Assembly: GCF_964340395.1 (NCBI RefSeq)
Contig: NC_135556.1
Location: 11,001,410-11,065,409, forward strand
Length of the DNA stretch: 64,000 nt
Direction: 5' to 3'
Origin: Glandiceps talaboti
Lineage: Eukaryota; Hemichordata; Enteropneusta; Spengelidae
Both the position numbers and the translations under genes were made by a program. Positions 42,319 through 56,554 of this stretch are shown here, in pieces (within the stretch, counting starts at the first letter, position 1; each line of letters begins with the position of its first letter). The notes under the pieces were generated by a model. The model worked only from the letters and a program-made list of their open reading frames with translations, was not told the origin of the DNA and searched no databases.

Positions 42319-42400
42319 CTTACTGTACACATGGTGGGCGAGTATTCGTAGAGACTCTAGAATCAATGACCAAACGACTAACGTTTACTGCGGAGTGACT
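42319..42400 (-). other. Candidate 5' untranslated exon of the membrane-protein gene
   Basis: On the minus strand a strong donor, AAG|GTAAGTGTGG, lies at 42319/42318, 1.2 kb upstream of the coding exon's acceptor. Spliced to 41111 it would carry a short upstream ORF (ATG TGT ACA GTA AGA TAA). The upstream limit is unknown. Confidence 0.35.
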
Positions 42401-42479
42401 GGTAACACGTAACTGTACAGATCTCAGTGTCATTTCATTCATACACAAATGCAGTCATGTCTCATGAGCTCAGGGCCGG

Positions 42480-43395
42480 CCAAGAGGCTATCGGGGTTAC
42501 GAGCATGCGTAGAAGAAGCTACATTGTTTGCTCTCACTGAGTGTACGAGCATCTGATATTACACAATTTAGTAAATGTGTTTGTAGTATATGGGAAGGCC
42601 AGTATTTAATATAATTGGTCCATTTGATATGTTTCATGTATATTGACAATAGGAACATGCAAAAATAGCGACATAGCAAAAAAATGAACAACAGTTACTA
42701 TAAAAAAACCAAATCTTGATAAAAATAAAGCTACATTTTGAGTATTGTAATAACCTCAGGCTGATCTACCGATTTTTTTCTCTCTCCACATTATATGCTT
42801 AACAGGAAACGTTCACTCGTTATTAATTTCAGCAAAGACATTTGCTATTTTGGCGCTTTCAGACTTAATTCACACATGGTCACATACGTCGTAAAACCTT
42901 GATTTGAATACACGACTGATTATGCATAGTTTTGTTCAGTTAAACACGTTTTGCAATCTAATGAATATCTGATGTTACTCACCAGAAGGGAATTTGCATG
43001 TAAAACCTTTGCATCTGCCAAAAGATGTGAAAAACCCCCCAAAGCCTTAAAAGACAATATTCAAAGTCTTCTATTAAACTATGAACCTAGTTCCTAAAAT
43101 ACGTACGCGTTACTATTACTACTACAATCGTAACGCGCAATCATAGGAATAGACAGTGGAGGGGTTGTCCTGGAGGGGTGATTGAACTCGTTTGAAAGTC
43201 ATTTTGGAGCTGCATCTTTCCGTAATCTTAATCTCGAGCTTGTTTCTAAGGGCGGTCGTACTTGATTGCATGTTTCTCCTGACCCTACCGATCCTATTAT
43301 TTCTTCAAGCTGATGAAATTAAAAATAATCGTCCCTCTACGGCAGGATTTTACATCTATTTATACGGACTGATTTATAAGTTCCATATGCATTTC
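42480..43395. other. Non-coding interval
   Basis: No coding frame or element recognised. Confidence 0.35.
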
Positions 43396-43399
43396 TTTC

Positions 43400-43461
43400 T
43401 ACATACATACATACATACATACATACATACATACATACATACATACATACATACATACATG
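43400..43461. repeat. (ATAC)n microsatellite
   Basis: About 15 perfect CATA units. Confidence 0.92.
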
Positions 43462-43605
43462 CGGATTGATTGAAATATTAATAACGGTTAATTATTCAAT
43501 TAATTAGTATATTCATCAATTCTTTTAATGCTTGTTGAATCTACTTTCGTTTGACGTGATTTTGCATTCTTGGATTGAGTATTTTAGATAACCCATTTTT
43601 AGTAT

Positions 43606-43835
43606 GGACCATGTGTTATTACATGTGTTATTACACATTTCGGCAATTTTATTACATGTTTTTTCTGAAATTTATTACAAATATCGGCAATTTTTATTAC
43701 ATTTGTCGTTCATAGAAATTATTACAAATTTCGGCAATTATTACAAATGTCGGTTTTATTATATGAAAAACGCGATTTTTATATCGGCGTTATTACAAAT
43801 GTCGGCAATTATTACAAATGTCGGTTGTACATCCC
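43606..43835. repeat. Degenerate minisatellite (TTATTACAAATGTCGGCAA)
   Basis: About ten imperfect units of 18-36 bp share TTATTACA and TCGGCAATT. It gives an 86-codon open frame that is not a gene. Confidence 0.75.
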
Positions 43836-43869
43836 AGTTCTGTACCCATCTCCCAGCCAGTTGATAACA

Positions 43870-44710
43870 AGAATATGGACAATAAAAGATTCTCACTTTT
43901 GAATGATGTAATTTGTACATTTAAGCAGATGAAGATTTTACATGCACAAAAGGTAAAGCTATTTCATGAATATTGACCGCTTTCGTCAATTGAATGAAAT
44001 CTAGTAACAGTACATACGAGGCAGATTCGTGAAGAGCGCCCTCTTTAGTTTAACGAAGAAACACGTACATAGGACAGGTGAAGAAAACACGCTTACTGAG
44101 CTATTACATTGTTAACGTGACGTTTTTTCTATCACTCAAGATCCTCTGCCGTAATCCAAACGACCGTAGTTAATCAAAAGAATGAAGATTTGTTGTATTC
44201 GTAAATGTTGAAGCCTCTAAACGAAAGTGAAGTAACATTCATCGCCGAATATATAATTTTCTCCCTTTTTACCACATTAATGTATGTGTATTATCCATCA
44301 ACTGTAATTAATCGAATTTTATATGACAAAATAAGAGGAATACTGTCAGATTTGTTTAAAGTAGAGACATTTATTATCAGAAGTTATGACCAAGGCGTTA
44401 ATGTGCTGAAATGAGGGTGTCATCAGTAGCTTTTAAGTCGCCATAATAAATGAAAATTGGTGAAACTATTTTGAAAGAAGATTTATTGATCCGATTATGT
44501 ATCGACAGATGTGCCCTTTCCTTGGATTATACCGAGGATTATCAAAATAATATAGCATCCCGTTGATGTTGTTGAATTGCTTGTAAATCATCCCTTTAAA
44601 TGTCACGACATTCAAATCTGCGAGTAATCAAAATAAGTTTTCTTTAATTTGGATTGACAATTTAATGACAATCGTTAGTATTCCTTACAGGTAGGGATAC
44701 ACGCACGCGC
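43870..44710. other. Non-coding interval
   Basis: A 69-codon open frame at 44205 has no homology that I can see. Nothing else found. Confidence 0.35.
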
Positions 44711-44712
44711 GC

Positions 44713-45267
44713 ACATACATACATACATACATACATACATACATACATACATACATACATACATACATACATACAATACATACATATTATTTGTTTATTA
44801 TTAATTTATTAAGCCGTGTACACAAGAATTGACTTTGGCAAGGAAATATACACCCCCCAAAAAAACTGATGTTTACATACATACATACATACATATACAC
44901 ACACACCCATACATACATACATACATGTTATACATACATATATACATACGTACATACATACATACATACATACATACATACATGCATACATACATACATA
45001 CACACACACCCATACATACATACATACATATATACATACATACATATATACATACATACATACATACATACATACATACATACATACATACATACATACA
45101 TACATACATCCATACACACATCCATCCATACATACATACATACATACATGCATGCATACATACATACATACATACATACATACATACATACATACATACA
45201 TACATACACACACACCCATACATACATACATACATATATACATACATACATATATACATACATATAT
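44713..45267. repeat. (CATA)n arrays
   Basis: Two fields (44713-44787 and 44873-45267), the second with CACACACCCATACATA and CATCCATA interruptions and internal higher-order repetition. All four long open frames (YIHT/YVCM) are produced by the repeat. Confidence 0.93.
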
Positions 45268-45304
45268 AATTTCTTACGTTTACATATAACTGCTTGTCGT
45301 TTCA

Positions 45305-45306
45305 GT

Positions 45307-45377
<71 letters not shown>

Positions 45378-45385
45378 AACAAACA
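45305..45385. repeat. (CAGA)n array
   Basis: About 17 CAGA units, then CAAA units. Confidence 0.93.
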
Positions 45386-45389
45386 GACA

Positions 45390-47360
45390 AATGTATTGAA
45401 TTTATCTTGCTCTTATGAAGAAAAGATGTCTGGACAGATGTTTTAATTTATTATCCCCCCAACCAGCTTTAAGGCGCTCTTTGCCAAAATCACCGAATCT
45501 CCTAATATGTGATATTTTCCAACCTCCCATCTCACGCAATGAACATTGCTTTCAGACAGTTAAACGCCAAAGCGGTCACTTGAACCTTTTTTCACACAGT
45601 CAAAGTGAAGGAGACGAAAGAAACACTAAGTACAGTGTAAACAACCATACGACGACTTCACTTCAATTTTGCCACGGATACTCCAAAAAATTTATATTAG
45701 CATGCAATGAAGTGGTTTGATTCGTTTGGAGCTGATTCGTTTGGAGTCGCTAGGGAGTAAGGCATGTGAATTTTATACGACATTTTATGATTTAGATATA
45801 AAGGCATCAGTGTAATACATTTGTACTTTAATCCCAAACCAATTTAATCAACCTAAAACGAACACATATCGCCATGAATATTTCACATCGAGAGATATCA
45901 AAACTGCCACGCTTATCGGTACTTTGATGCACCAGTAAGAGGACGCCAGAGATATGACAAATCCCCGTACTATCATTTGCATTCGTAACACTGCTTTAGG
46001 ATGACTCTTCACTATACTATACTTATTAAACAAGCGTACTGAAAAGTACGTCTACGTTGCACCGAATCTCATTGTTATGCGCCGTCAACAAACAGGTTTG
46101 ACACGAATTAATGATTTGATAACGCGCCTCATTAAGCAAGGACATACAGTTGAAATGTACTCGTCATATATGTATACAATATGCTTAGATCCAAGTACAC
46201 AATTATATTACAGTATACATAGTATACTATATTTGTTTTATGGCTCTGACTTTATTGACCCCAATCCATTAATAATCATGATAGTCATTTGCCCTCATAA
46301 TTCACTTTTTTTTCAGGGCAGTCATATTAAGCTCTTAAAACTAGACTTTCTTGTTGATACATATTTTTATAGTACTAGCCTTGCCAAACATGTACATCTG
46401 GTGTTGATATCACATAGGGTCTGAATGCATTATCATAACGAGGCTTGGCATACATTGATATTTTGATTGATACAAGTTGATACTGTGACGAGACAGAATA
46501 TTTGAAGTAGAACTTGAATTTGACGTTATTTCAAGCAGGCCTTACGGCCAAACTCAAAGCCGGAGCAAATAGGAGATGCGTAATGCGCCAAGGTCAAAAA
46601 CCCGTCTCTATATTATATCACACGAAGTCATGCATATGTAATGGTCATCACAGAATTGCAACAGGTCATGCTCTGATCGTGAGCGTCAAAGAACATGAAA
46701 AAAGGGCTGCAACATATACGCCAACGAATATGAAACCGTACGTGTGTCTATTGTCGTCACAGCCACCCCCAATTATTGTAATACAAGAAGGTGAAATTTT
46801 GAATGCAAGTAATCCTGGGTTTTTGGTGGAAACATGCATGTAAAGATATTACGGGTTAATTACATACTTTTCTGAAAAGAGTAATCGGAAAGACATGCCT
46901 TGTAAGACATCGTATAGCATATAAATTCTGCTTTACTTTGAAAAAAAGCTACCCAGTGTTTCGTCACACCTTCCTAAAACGGATCTCTCAAGAACCCAGA
47001 CAAATTTTGTATTCATTAAGACAAGACGTAAAATAAGAATTCGTTCAAGGCGACCGCTGTTGTATCATGATAACCATGACATTTTTTATAACACAATATG
47101 TTTGTACTCGGCCTTTGTAGAATTATAAGGGAGTTTCATGGGTCGACAGAAAGCAATCATCACCGAACAGGTGAGTAGTAGGAATTTCGCTATGCCTGGA
47201 ATCCAGTGACTGACAAGGTGTGTTCGTCTCCCATGAACTCTCGGCATTTTGTCATCTTTATTACTGAGACCAAAAGCATGAAACTAATTTTATAAGACAA
47301 ATCGAATGTTGATTATTTAGTTGTAGTTGAAATATGACTAAACTGACTACTTCTTTGCAA
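45390..47360. other. Non-coding interval
   Basis: Several 60- to 115-codon open frames occur (45415, 46077 and 46514), but none has domain content or codon regularity. I regard the interval as non-coding. Confidence 0.35.
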
Positions 47361-47690
47361 TAAACTTTACATTGCACTGCATGCATTACACTACATGACA
47401 TGACAAACTACACGACACTATAAAACGTTGCACAACTCCACGCTGCACCGCATCGTGCATCACAGCACATCACATCACATCACATCACATCACATCACAG
47501 CACATCACACTACAGTACACCACTCTACATCACAGCAGAGTATACTACATGACACTACATTACGTACTCTGCACTACAATACACGTACATGTACAGCAGT
47601 ACACTGCACTACAAAACATTACAGTACAATACAGTACAATACAGTACAGTACACTACACTACACTACACTGCACTACTGTGACGTATGAA
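47361..47690. repeat. Degenerate CACTACA/CACATCA low-complexity field
   Basis: Five-base-period text (CACAT, TACAC, TACAG) with perfect CACAT runs at about 47465-47500. Confidence 0.8.
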
Positions 47691-47944
47691 TCTTTTTTGA
47701 AGTATATTATCAACGTGTGGGGTCTATTCACAATGTTGTGAATACGATATCAAATGTTTTTGCCAAATAGCCATCTTAGCTATACAATTAAACTGATCGA
47801 ATTTCCTCATTTTATTAATCTATTTCGAATGACATTATTCAAATCAATAATAAAACCAATCAATCAGCTCCGACTTAAAGGCTATTTTAGCTGTAATTAA
47901 AGTTAATGCAAACGTTTATAGGAAAAAACTGTAAACTTCTCTGC

Positions 47945-48400
47945 AATACTTAAACCACTGTAGTACACTATGCCACAATGCATTATATGATAGGACACTA
48001 AACTAAACTGCGCTACACTTCACTGCACTGCATTTCACTGCACCGCACCGCACCGCACATTACTCCACTCCACTTCAGTACAGAACAGTACAGTACAGTA
48101 CAGTACAGTACGGTATACACTATACTACACTACACTACATTACACTACACTACACTACGTACACTATACTTCACTTAATTGCGTTGTACTACACCACAAT
48201 GCAATGCACTAAACCGTATATTACACTGCTCCCCATCTCACTCTACTAATTTAAACAACATTACATTTCACTGTACACAACACAACACAACACAACACAA
48301 CACAACACAACACAACACAACACTACACTACACTACACTCTACACAATACAGCCATACTTTATACAAAGTAATAGCCCTATACATTGTATATAATATAAT
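47945..48400. repeat. Second five-base-period low-complexity field
   Basis: CACTG, CACCG, CAGTA, CACTA and CACAA blocks follow each other, with perfect ACACA runs at about 48277-48322. It resembles 47361-47690 and 18779-18945 in period. Confidence 0.8.
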
Positions 48401-51400
48401 ATAAAACACAATTACCACCAAGTAAAGTCTTCTGTAGATAGGTTAGTTTTGTGGTCGTTTGAAAATCAAGGCATTTGTTTTGTTTAACCTGCAGAACCTC
48501 TTCGGATCTGGGATGTATTTATAGCGCACGGTCAAACTGGAACTGTCGACAGGAGATGATGGAAGTTGTTTTATATTACACGGGGAGGTTGTCATTTGAT
48601 TGATGTACTAAACTTCTACTGTCTCTTAATTCATTTAACCCAAAGTCCACATACACACTCAAGTCCCTCTTCTATAGTGAGGCCCTTACCGTAAATATGA
48701 CACCCTATTCTGTGTCCAAAGTTAAAACTCTCATTTGTTATTTAATTAAGCGGATCGAATTCCCGATTATTAATCTTAATCTGTCACAAAAGTAATCTGT
48801 CATTAACGTCATTAAAATATCAAATTTCGTTTCATGGTATATTATCATGAAAATTGATTGATATTTAGTGTTTTGTCTGAGATCATGGAACCTAGACGTG
48901 AAAATGTCATCACATCGGATGTTGTTGATTATATACCTGAAGTAGAAGGTGTGCACGGCTGAAAGGTGAGTACCTGAACTTAATAACTTGTGTAATGGGC
49001 TGTCAACCAGTTCACTTATCATGTACAATGCAGTAGATATGAGCATGTGGACATTTGCTGAAGTGTTCTAACTGGGTCAGCTTTATAGTGGCCATATGGA
49101 TGAAAAATTGATATTTATTTTTTGGATTTCGAATAAATAAGACGACTTTACTGTTTTTCTATGTGAAATTGATTTTTGAAAGATAATTGTCAACGTTCAA
49201 TGAATTCCAAAAAACTTACCCAGTTTTAAAATAGTTCTTTACGAATCACTACTTGCATGTACAATGACAAACATTTGAATGATTGTTTTTAATTTTAGAT
49301 TTTTTTTCACCCAAACCTTTAGTCTAACTTCAATCTCTGACTCAACCATCAACAACAAAGTGTAATTATCTAATTTGTTCGACTGATCTAGTACCTAGTA
49401 ATTAACCTATATTGTTTCACATTTGTTATCAAGTTCAAAACATAGTGAAGGTTTTTATTAATTCAATTTGAAAAAAATAAAAAAAATGCTAAAAATACCG
49501 ATTTTAAAATTCTTATGACCACTACAATTCCAGCCTTGCTTAACTTACATGTTATCTACACAATGAAATATTGATATTAAAAAAATAAATAAAATTGATC
49601 TCACATGCAGGTCTCGAAATATGCACAATAATGCTCATCTCTATAATTCCTCTAGAGGCGCTTTGTCGAGTTCATTTAACTACCAGTGAACATTTTACAC
49701 GTGAATTAACATTTCATTTATAATTAACGGTAATAAACGTGTCTTTAATCATGTACTTACAGGGCGTTTATAATGGTCGCATGTCCACAATACCGCCACA
49801 ATTATCGATTCAATTGGACTTTAGCTAGTAAGGTCTCTACTTCAGTTGTGTAGTTCAATACAGATGTTACAAAACAAATCTATCACCTTCAGTTATGTTG
49901 TGTGCCTTATGTTTCGATATTGTTTGATATAGCACATGGTGCCGGGATCGTCAGTTGATATTTTTCAACATATTTATACGTTGAAGAAAATATGCCTATT
50001 AAATGGTAAAGCATAAAAAGGAAGAAATGTATTCATATTTTGAATGCTGTGTTCATACATTTAAACTATTCTCTCCATGATAATGGTTACATCCACAAGG
50101 CTTATTAAGCGATTTGTATAGAATTCCCCATCTATCGTTTGTCCAGATCTTTTTAAATCTGTTTGTTGTGTTCATTCTTCCATTCACTCACTCCCATATG
50201 GTGCCATGGGCAGGATGAGTTCTTACACGTACTGCTCTACGCGTAGCTGCTATGAACAATCACACACTGATCTGATAAATGAACAATAGGTTGCCAATTC
50301 ACACGGATAATATTTCTAGCATAATGGGAAAATGATATGTCTCTTTATCGGTCATAGCATTTTGCACAAGGCCTGTCTTAGTGTAACTGTATCTCACAGC
50401 TGCTAAAACTATTAACACCGCTTCACACTCTGCGATGTGTAAGGCAACACAGCTGAGAGTATTATTCATCACACTTAACGCTACATTACATATAAAATAC
50501 GAATGTTTCAGCATGTATTTTCTGGAGTGTAATACACAATAGAAACTACGATATCAATGCAGACATCTTTGAGAAACATATTTTTTTTGTTTAAGTACTG
50601 GAAATGTGTGTATAACTACTGACAATTGCAAAAGCTTGTCCAATTTATTTTCTTTTGAATTCTGCGTTCCAATTTTGATAATGGTTTGACATTATACTGA
50701 AGGTCAACTCATAATTTTGATGTGATGAAGTGTGACGGTCATGTGCTGTGTCATGGTTACGGAAACAATTATAATGTTTGATACTGAAATCTACGGTGGA
50801 AATAGCAATGAAATATCATGAAATAGCAATGGTAAATGAGAAGGCAGTAACTGTTTATATTTTAGAATTGCTTTTAATATACTTCTTGTATAACAGAGAT
50901 GAATATTAACTTTTCACAAACTTAGAATGTTGTTTTAATTGCCAGCTGACTTTCTACCTGAACTGTGAACTAAATTGTGTGGTAGAACATTTCATCCAGC
51001 AGACGGCAACGTTATCTGCTATTTGTGTGTTGAGAAGTATCTCCTGGCAGTTTAAAGTCAATTCGAAAATATATGTTACATCGAACTTTGTGAGTAGTTT
51101 AATTTGCCACATCCAGCCATCAGTAATTTCAAAGTGTATTATAGTTTCTTAGATTTAATCATACTTTAGTACAAGAATTTTTGCTGTACAAAGCGTTCTG
51201 TTTTTGTTGTGTTCAGTATTTAGTAATACGATCAGTTCGCATTATGCCTATGGCCAATTGTGTGTGTTTTCGCCCCTGCTTATTGTCTTTACCCTGTCCT
51301 GTACGTCATAAAAACGTGGTTTTCCTAACAGTACATGTAAACAAAATAACAAAGCTAATGCCAAGGTACATGCTTACAAAATAAAAAAAAAAACCTCGAG

Positions 51401-53270
51401 TATCTTATCTTGGGTCGAAGTAAATATTTAAATCGAAATAAAATAAAATTCCGACCTACCATGTTTTCTAAAGTCTTGTTATCGGAAACAAACATTGTAT
51501 TTTTATTTTTCCCAAGCTTACGTCACGTACTAGGAAAATGGCACAAATTTTTGTAGTGAAATTCGTATTGTCACGGATAATTACTAAATGTCGAGTTGAT
51601 CGTATAAAGCATATAATTCATAATAAAGCTGTATATGACGCTATCACTCAACTGTCGAAATGACTTCATCAATGCATTTATTTAAAGTCAAGTGATTTCC
51701 ATAGACAGTAAAAAAGATAATTATCTCGGGATATCGATTTCTATGCGTTTAACCACTATACTAACAATTTATCGCTCTTTGGTCTATCCCTAAGGAATGT
51801 TTAGATAATGAAAGTTGTAATGTATCCATATGAAGATGTCAAATTCAATTCATAATAATGTGTTGAAGAGACACCTTTATTGACATCCTACCATAGTTGT
51901 TGAGATTCAATCAGCACTTCTCATTTCGTCATTAGTTGATTTTTGCCAAACGATTCCAGTAACTCCTGATGATTGTTTAGGTGATAATATTTTTTTAAAA
52001 AAAACAGTGTTTTTGGTATACAATTTCCCTATTAATGAAGTGGAATATTTCACAGTTCGTATTTCCTAATTACAACTACATCAGCCTATGACATTTTTTC
52101 AAAATTCAAAATTGAAATGTCATCACTCTATGATATTAAATGCAATATCTTGCTTCACACCTAATTAGCAGAGGGTAGGGTTTTTCAAAGTTAATTGGAG
52201 TGAAGGACAGTTGTACCGAAAGGTAATGAAACTGTTATTGAAAGAAAAGTGGCTCGGAATGAAGTAGAAAATAGGTATTGTTGAATATGTCGGAGCCAAT
52301 TATCGTTTGTTACCGGTCGGATGTGAAATAATTCTAAATAGACTCAGTGGAGGAGATTGCCGTGATAGTGAATTGTGACATTTAAAGTGGCACGATTCAA
52401 TGCAGCCAAATATTTAAAAGTATCAAAAGTCACAATTGTTTTCGTGGAGGGCTGGGAGCTGAAACGAAACTTGCCTAAAGGATGGAATAACTTATGTAGC
52501 CTCCCTTCGGAATAAAAAAACCCGTCTATTAAATAGAGCTAAGGATATTTATTTTAAAGCGAATTTGTGAAATGAAGCAGCATGCTTCTACTCAAATCAC
52601 ATTCTCCTGGTTGTCAGGAAGAAGGGGTTGAATCGGAACGTGCCAAAAACCATGCAAGAGATTTACATTCGAAGGTCACACGTGTTCTGTGTCTACAAAA
52701 ATAGCTGTAGGGTACACTAGATGTTGCAAATTCGCTATTTTGACAGACTGCATTGTGGCCATATTTGTAAATTATCGTTCACAACTCTATTTCCTTTCTT
52801 TTTAAAAAGATTTTTGATGTTATTGATCCCTTACGTTGGCAAACTGTAATGTCGTTTAGTTTCTGTGTTTGAGCAGAAAGACAGAAAGATCAGTAAGTAG
52901 AGGCATGCATATTACTTCCTGGCTTCAGAGTATACTAATAACTTTTGTCTACATTTAAACACAAAGTGATGTGACGGATTATGCAACACTGACAAGCTAC
53001 AAGACATTATATTCCAGGAATGGATGCTTTCTTCTCGGCCTTTACAATTTCCGACTACTCTATACACATAAAAGGGAGGTGAAGAAAGCCAAGGAAGCGT
53101 AAAATGCCTTGAAGATTATTCAAACCTTCTACCAAACTGTTCAATAAAAAATATAGAATGTCAGGGGAAATTGGAAGAATGATAAAATTCAGTTATAAGT
53201 TAGATTCTGATATAATAAAGGCTATTTAACTTAAATAAACAGAAAGTCGTCTGGCTCGATAAACATCTCA
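48401..53270. other. 4.9-kb AT-rich interval without genes
   Basis: No coding frame above about 100 codons and no terminal repeats recognised. A GAAAG|GTGAGTAC donor-like site at 48966 follows a 25-codon ATG frame at 48893, too little to call an exon. Confidence 0.4.
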
Positions 53271-53505
53271 CTTAACATTACAGTTTACTGTCTGGGTTGA
53301 CAAACATTGCTACATTTTATCGTCTGAGACATGGACATCGCCACATTTTATCGTCTGACGCGACAGTTATCGCTACATTTATCGTCTGGCGACAAAAATT
53401 AGAGTACTGTTGCACTGTAGTATGTGAATCCTTTCAATTGTGCGGACAAACTACATGTAGCTCGATCGCGCAAAGAAAATGTAGTAATGTTGGTAAGATT
53501 CTGTA
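53271..53505. mobile_element. Short dispersed repeat locus (TGCTACATTTTATCGTCTGG family)
   Basis: Three forward units (ACATTGCTACATTTTATCGTCTG and variants) start at about 53275-53400. An inverted unit (AGAAAATGTAGTAATGTTGGTAAG) lies at 53474-53497. Confidence 0.55.
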
Positions 53506-53826
53506 GGTTAACTGGCTTCGACTACACTGTCATGTAAAAATTGACACTAGATACTTTCATTAATGTAGATATTCTTTTGAAAGTCAACAAATGTATGTTT
53601 GCATAGATCGACAACTGCTGACAACAAAATTGGCCAATTTGAAAAGATGACCTTTCCACGCTCTGGTTAATTAGCGAATCATAGTCAGCTTTGGGCCACG
53701 TCGTAAATTACATTTCTGCGTCTTCTTCTTTGCCAATATAATGGCTTTCTATGGAGAATCTTTGGAAAAAACGCCGCTTTTCTGTCTGTCCGTCCATAAA
53801 ATGATAAATAGAATAACTGTAGTGTT

Positions 53827-53934
53827 AGAACTGTTCACTGTTGACGAAAGTATGAGCGCTATAGAACTGTTCACTGTTGACGAAAGTATGAGCGCTATAT
53901 AACTGTTCACTGTTGACGACAGTATAAGCGCTAT
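53827..53934. repeat. 36-bp tandem repeat, three copies
   Basis: Units AGAACTGTTCACTGTTGACG.. start at 53827, 53863 and 53899 with few differences. Confidence 0.88.
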
Positions 53935-53939
53935 CGAGT

Positions 53940-55740
53940 ATCCTCTATAGTGTTATGAATGCATTAAATACTTATGAGACACACTAGAATCGCTGAACAA
54001 ATCGATTTTTAATTTCATCTAGGATTTAAATACTTGAATAAATACATTGGAAGTTCTCTTTAATTTGGCTCTAGTATCACACCTACTAAAAATAGACTCA
54101 AACACAGATCGTACTATCGTATATACTTTATTTCCAATGGACACTGGTTGTTTATGAAGACTACCGCCATAGGATTTATTTCACCTGAGCTATCAGCTTA
54201 CAAATATGCAATGCAGTGCCCAGATTAGTGTAACGTAATATTTTCTTGTATGAGACTAGTTGTTTGTGACGGCTACCTCCTATAGCATTACTTTCCACTG
54301 AACTATTAGCCTTTAAACGTATCTTCGAAATTTTTACCAGTATGACAGTGGCAGGTTTCAGACCATTTATCATATTATCATTCATTTATATAGTCTCCGG
54401 CAGTAATCGCTACTGCCATATTTAATCATTTAAAATAAATAGCAGTACTTAACTAGTCTATTATCATCAATGATATTTCATCAATTCATCATCGACACAT
54501 AAAATTTCTTTTTGTATTGTATTCAGTTATCATTGTATTTCAGTCTGTCAGAGTTAAGTGGTCTTAAATGTTTGATAGTCATTTCATGTTATTCCATTAC
54601 TTAAGCCAATATCGTTTGCACCTTGAAATACTAGTACAATATTTCAGAAAACTAGTTAATGCAGAAAGAACAAAGAAAACAATCATTCATCTAGACTTGG
54701 AAAATCATTTTTCTGTTATTTGATGCAGATTACTTACACATTATCACAACACTGAACAATATGAACGGTGTGTTTTAAAAGTCCAGTCTTTGTATTCCAA
54801 CCCTTGAAATAACACTCACAAGTGAACTTTGGACTGTTTTGTTTTCATCTCTAAATGTTTCTGCTGTTATGTCAAGTTTGTTTAGCTTTACTTTCTTTCC
54901 CTTGTTTGACTTTGTAATTGTTCTTTCTTTTTGGTTATGAAATTAAAAAAAAATTTTAAAAAAATTTTTAAAAAAAAACCACTCACAAGTGCGCTTGCTT
55001 GTTCGTGCCCAATCAGGAATCGGTTTTTACATAAGGTTCATGCAACGACATACAATTTAATTACTGTCAGTAACTTGTCAAAGCATGAGCACCACGCGAT
55101 CCCGGTTCCAATGTAAGTTGTGCCGGAACAAAAGTCAGAATGAATACGGTTGTTACATCTGGGTTAATTAATAATAAACAAGGACTACGTATACTGTAAC
55201 ATATCAAATAGCAGACACTGTACGCGCGTCCCTGGATAATTTTGACAGGCAAAAACAAATACGTGCATCTATCACATCAAACTGATAAAAGCATCGTGTC
55301 AACCTCCATCAGAGGCACCAGCTATTGTATTTGTATCGGTTATTTGTTTTCACCTAATTTGTCTTTGCATAACTCACTTTGTTCAAGCAAAGGCACTGGT
55401 GTTATTTCGCTAGTTGTATGATTAAAATTATGGGGTGAAAACACCGTTGTCTGGCAGAGCTATATATAAAGTTGGTCCAGCACAAAAGAGTGATCCTAGG
55501 TATAATTCTTATGGCTCCACAGATAGTTAATGCGAGAACTTGGGATTGAATCCCTGGCCTTTAAACTCAAACTCGTATGAAGATTATATATATACTGTAA
55601 GTGTTCTTGATTTAGATAACTTTTTTTTCCCATGTACGTCATTACATCGTAATACGAATACAAATGACGTCAGACATAACCCCAATGGAAACCAATTAAC
55701 GTGTAACAATCTTGTCAGTCTTGTTCAACAAACATGTCAG
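53940..55740. other. Non-coding interval
   Basis: A ~60-bp segment at about 54142-54200 recurs diverged at about 54250-54313 (TGGTTGTTTATGAAGACTAC versus TAGTTGTTTGTGACGGCTAC). A poly-A-rich patch lies near 54941-54980. No gene seen. Confidence 0.4.
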
Positions 55741-55995
55741 TAACATTTGTACTGTACATTTTATCATCTGACTAGACAAAACTATTACTAACATTGCTAC
55801 AGTTTATCGCTTGGTTCAACAAAAAATGTCACTAACATTGTTACATTTTATCGCCTGGTTCAACAAAAACATTACTAACATTGCTACAGTTTATCGTCTG
55901 GCCCGACAAAATATCACCAACACTTTTTTTCTTCGTCTGGTGTGACAAAAATCTTACCGACATTGCTACATTTTCTTTGCATGAGCTGCGATTAT
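55741..55995. mobile_element. Short dispersed repeat locus (TGCTACATTTTATCGTCTGG family)
   Basis: Five forward units of about 45 bp follow one another: TTATCATCTGAC, TTTATCGCTTGGTTCAAC (twice), TTATCGTCTGGCCCGAC and a last variant. They lead into GAGCTGCGATTATCTTGGCAG, whose inverted relative lies at about 63700. Confidence 0.6.
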
Positions 55996-55999
55996 CTTG

Positions 56000-56550
56000 G
56001 CAGATCGCCAAAAAATAAAATCCATTATTATAACAAGCACACCCTTTTTATTCACTCATGTCAATGGATTCAAATTAAACAACTGTACTCCAAGTTCTGT
56101 AGTGCCAAACGATAAGTGTAGCAGTGGTAGCAAAATTTTCTCCAGCACTACATTCCATTGTTCTCAATTCACAATTTTTCCGAAAAACGCTGAGTCAGTA
56201 GATTTGTTACAGCTCACTAGACACCCGATAACTATCAAACTTGAATAAAAACAGGCATATGTACTAAGAGCATCAATTATGATCTTATCTCTGCTTGATC
56301 AAGTTTTATTCCCCTTTCTCCTCCAATTGACACTAACTCACCGTTAAAAGCTTCACGCGCAATGCTTTCCCCTGAACCAGTATTAATTCGACACAATGCC
56401 TGCAGTGATCATAGATTATCTATTGATATTTCTAATGTGATGTGTATACCTATTTGTAAAGTTTATTATTTAGAAGATAAAGTGCCAAATGAACTGTAAA
56501 ATGTTTGTGGAAAATCTGGAATGTTGTAGCTTCACCATCTCCATCTAATA
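56000..56550. other. Non-coding interval
   Basis: Nothing recognised. Confidence 0.35.
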
Positions 56551-56554
56551 GTAG

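Noticed and set aside
44809-45399. Several 130-176-codon frames (YIHT/YVCM repeats)
   Set aside because: (CATA)n has no stop in several frames; there is no unique protein sequence or splice context. The same applies at 17739-18100, 30780-31120 and 58200-58690.
46514-46843. 109-codon frame with regular-looking composition
   Set aside because: No recognisable domain, no splice signals, and no similarity to anything else in the window; such lengths arise by chance in 64 kb.
48893-48970. Short ATG frame (MEPRRENVITSDVV) ending near a GTGAGT donor-like site
   Set aside because: The frame stops before the donor, is only 25 codons long and has no partner exon.
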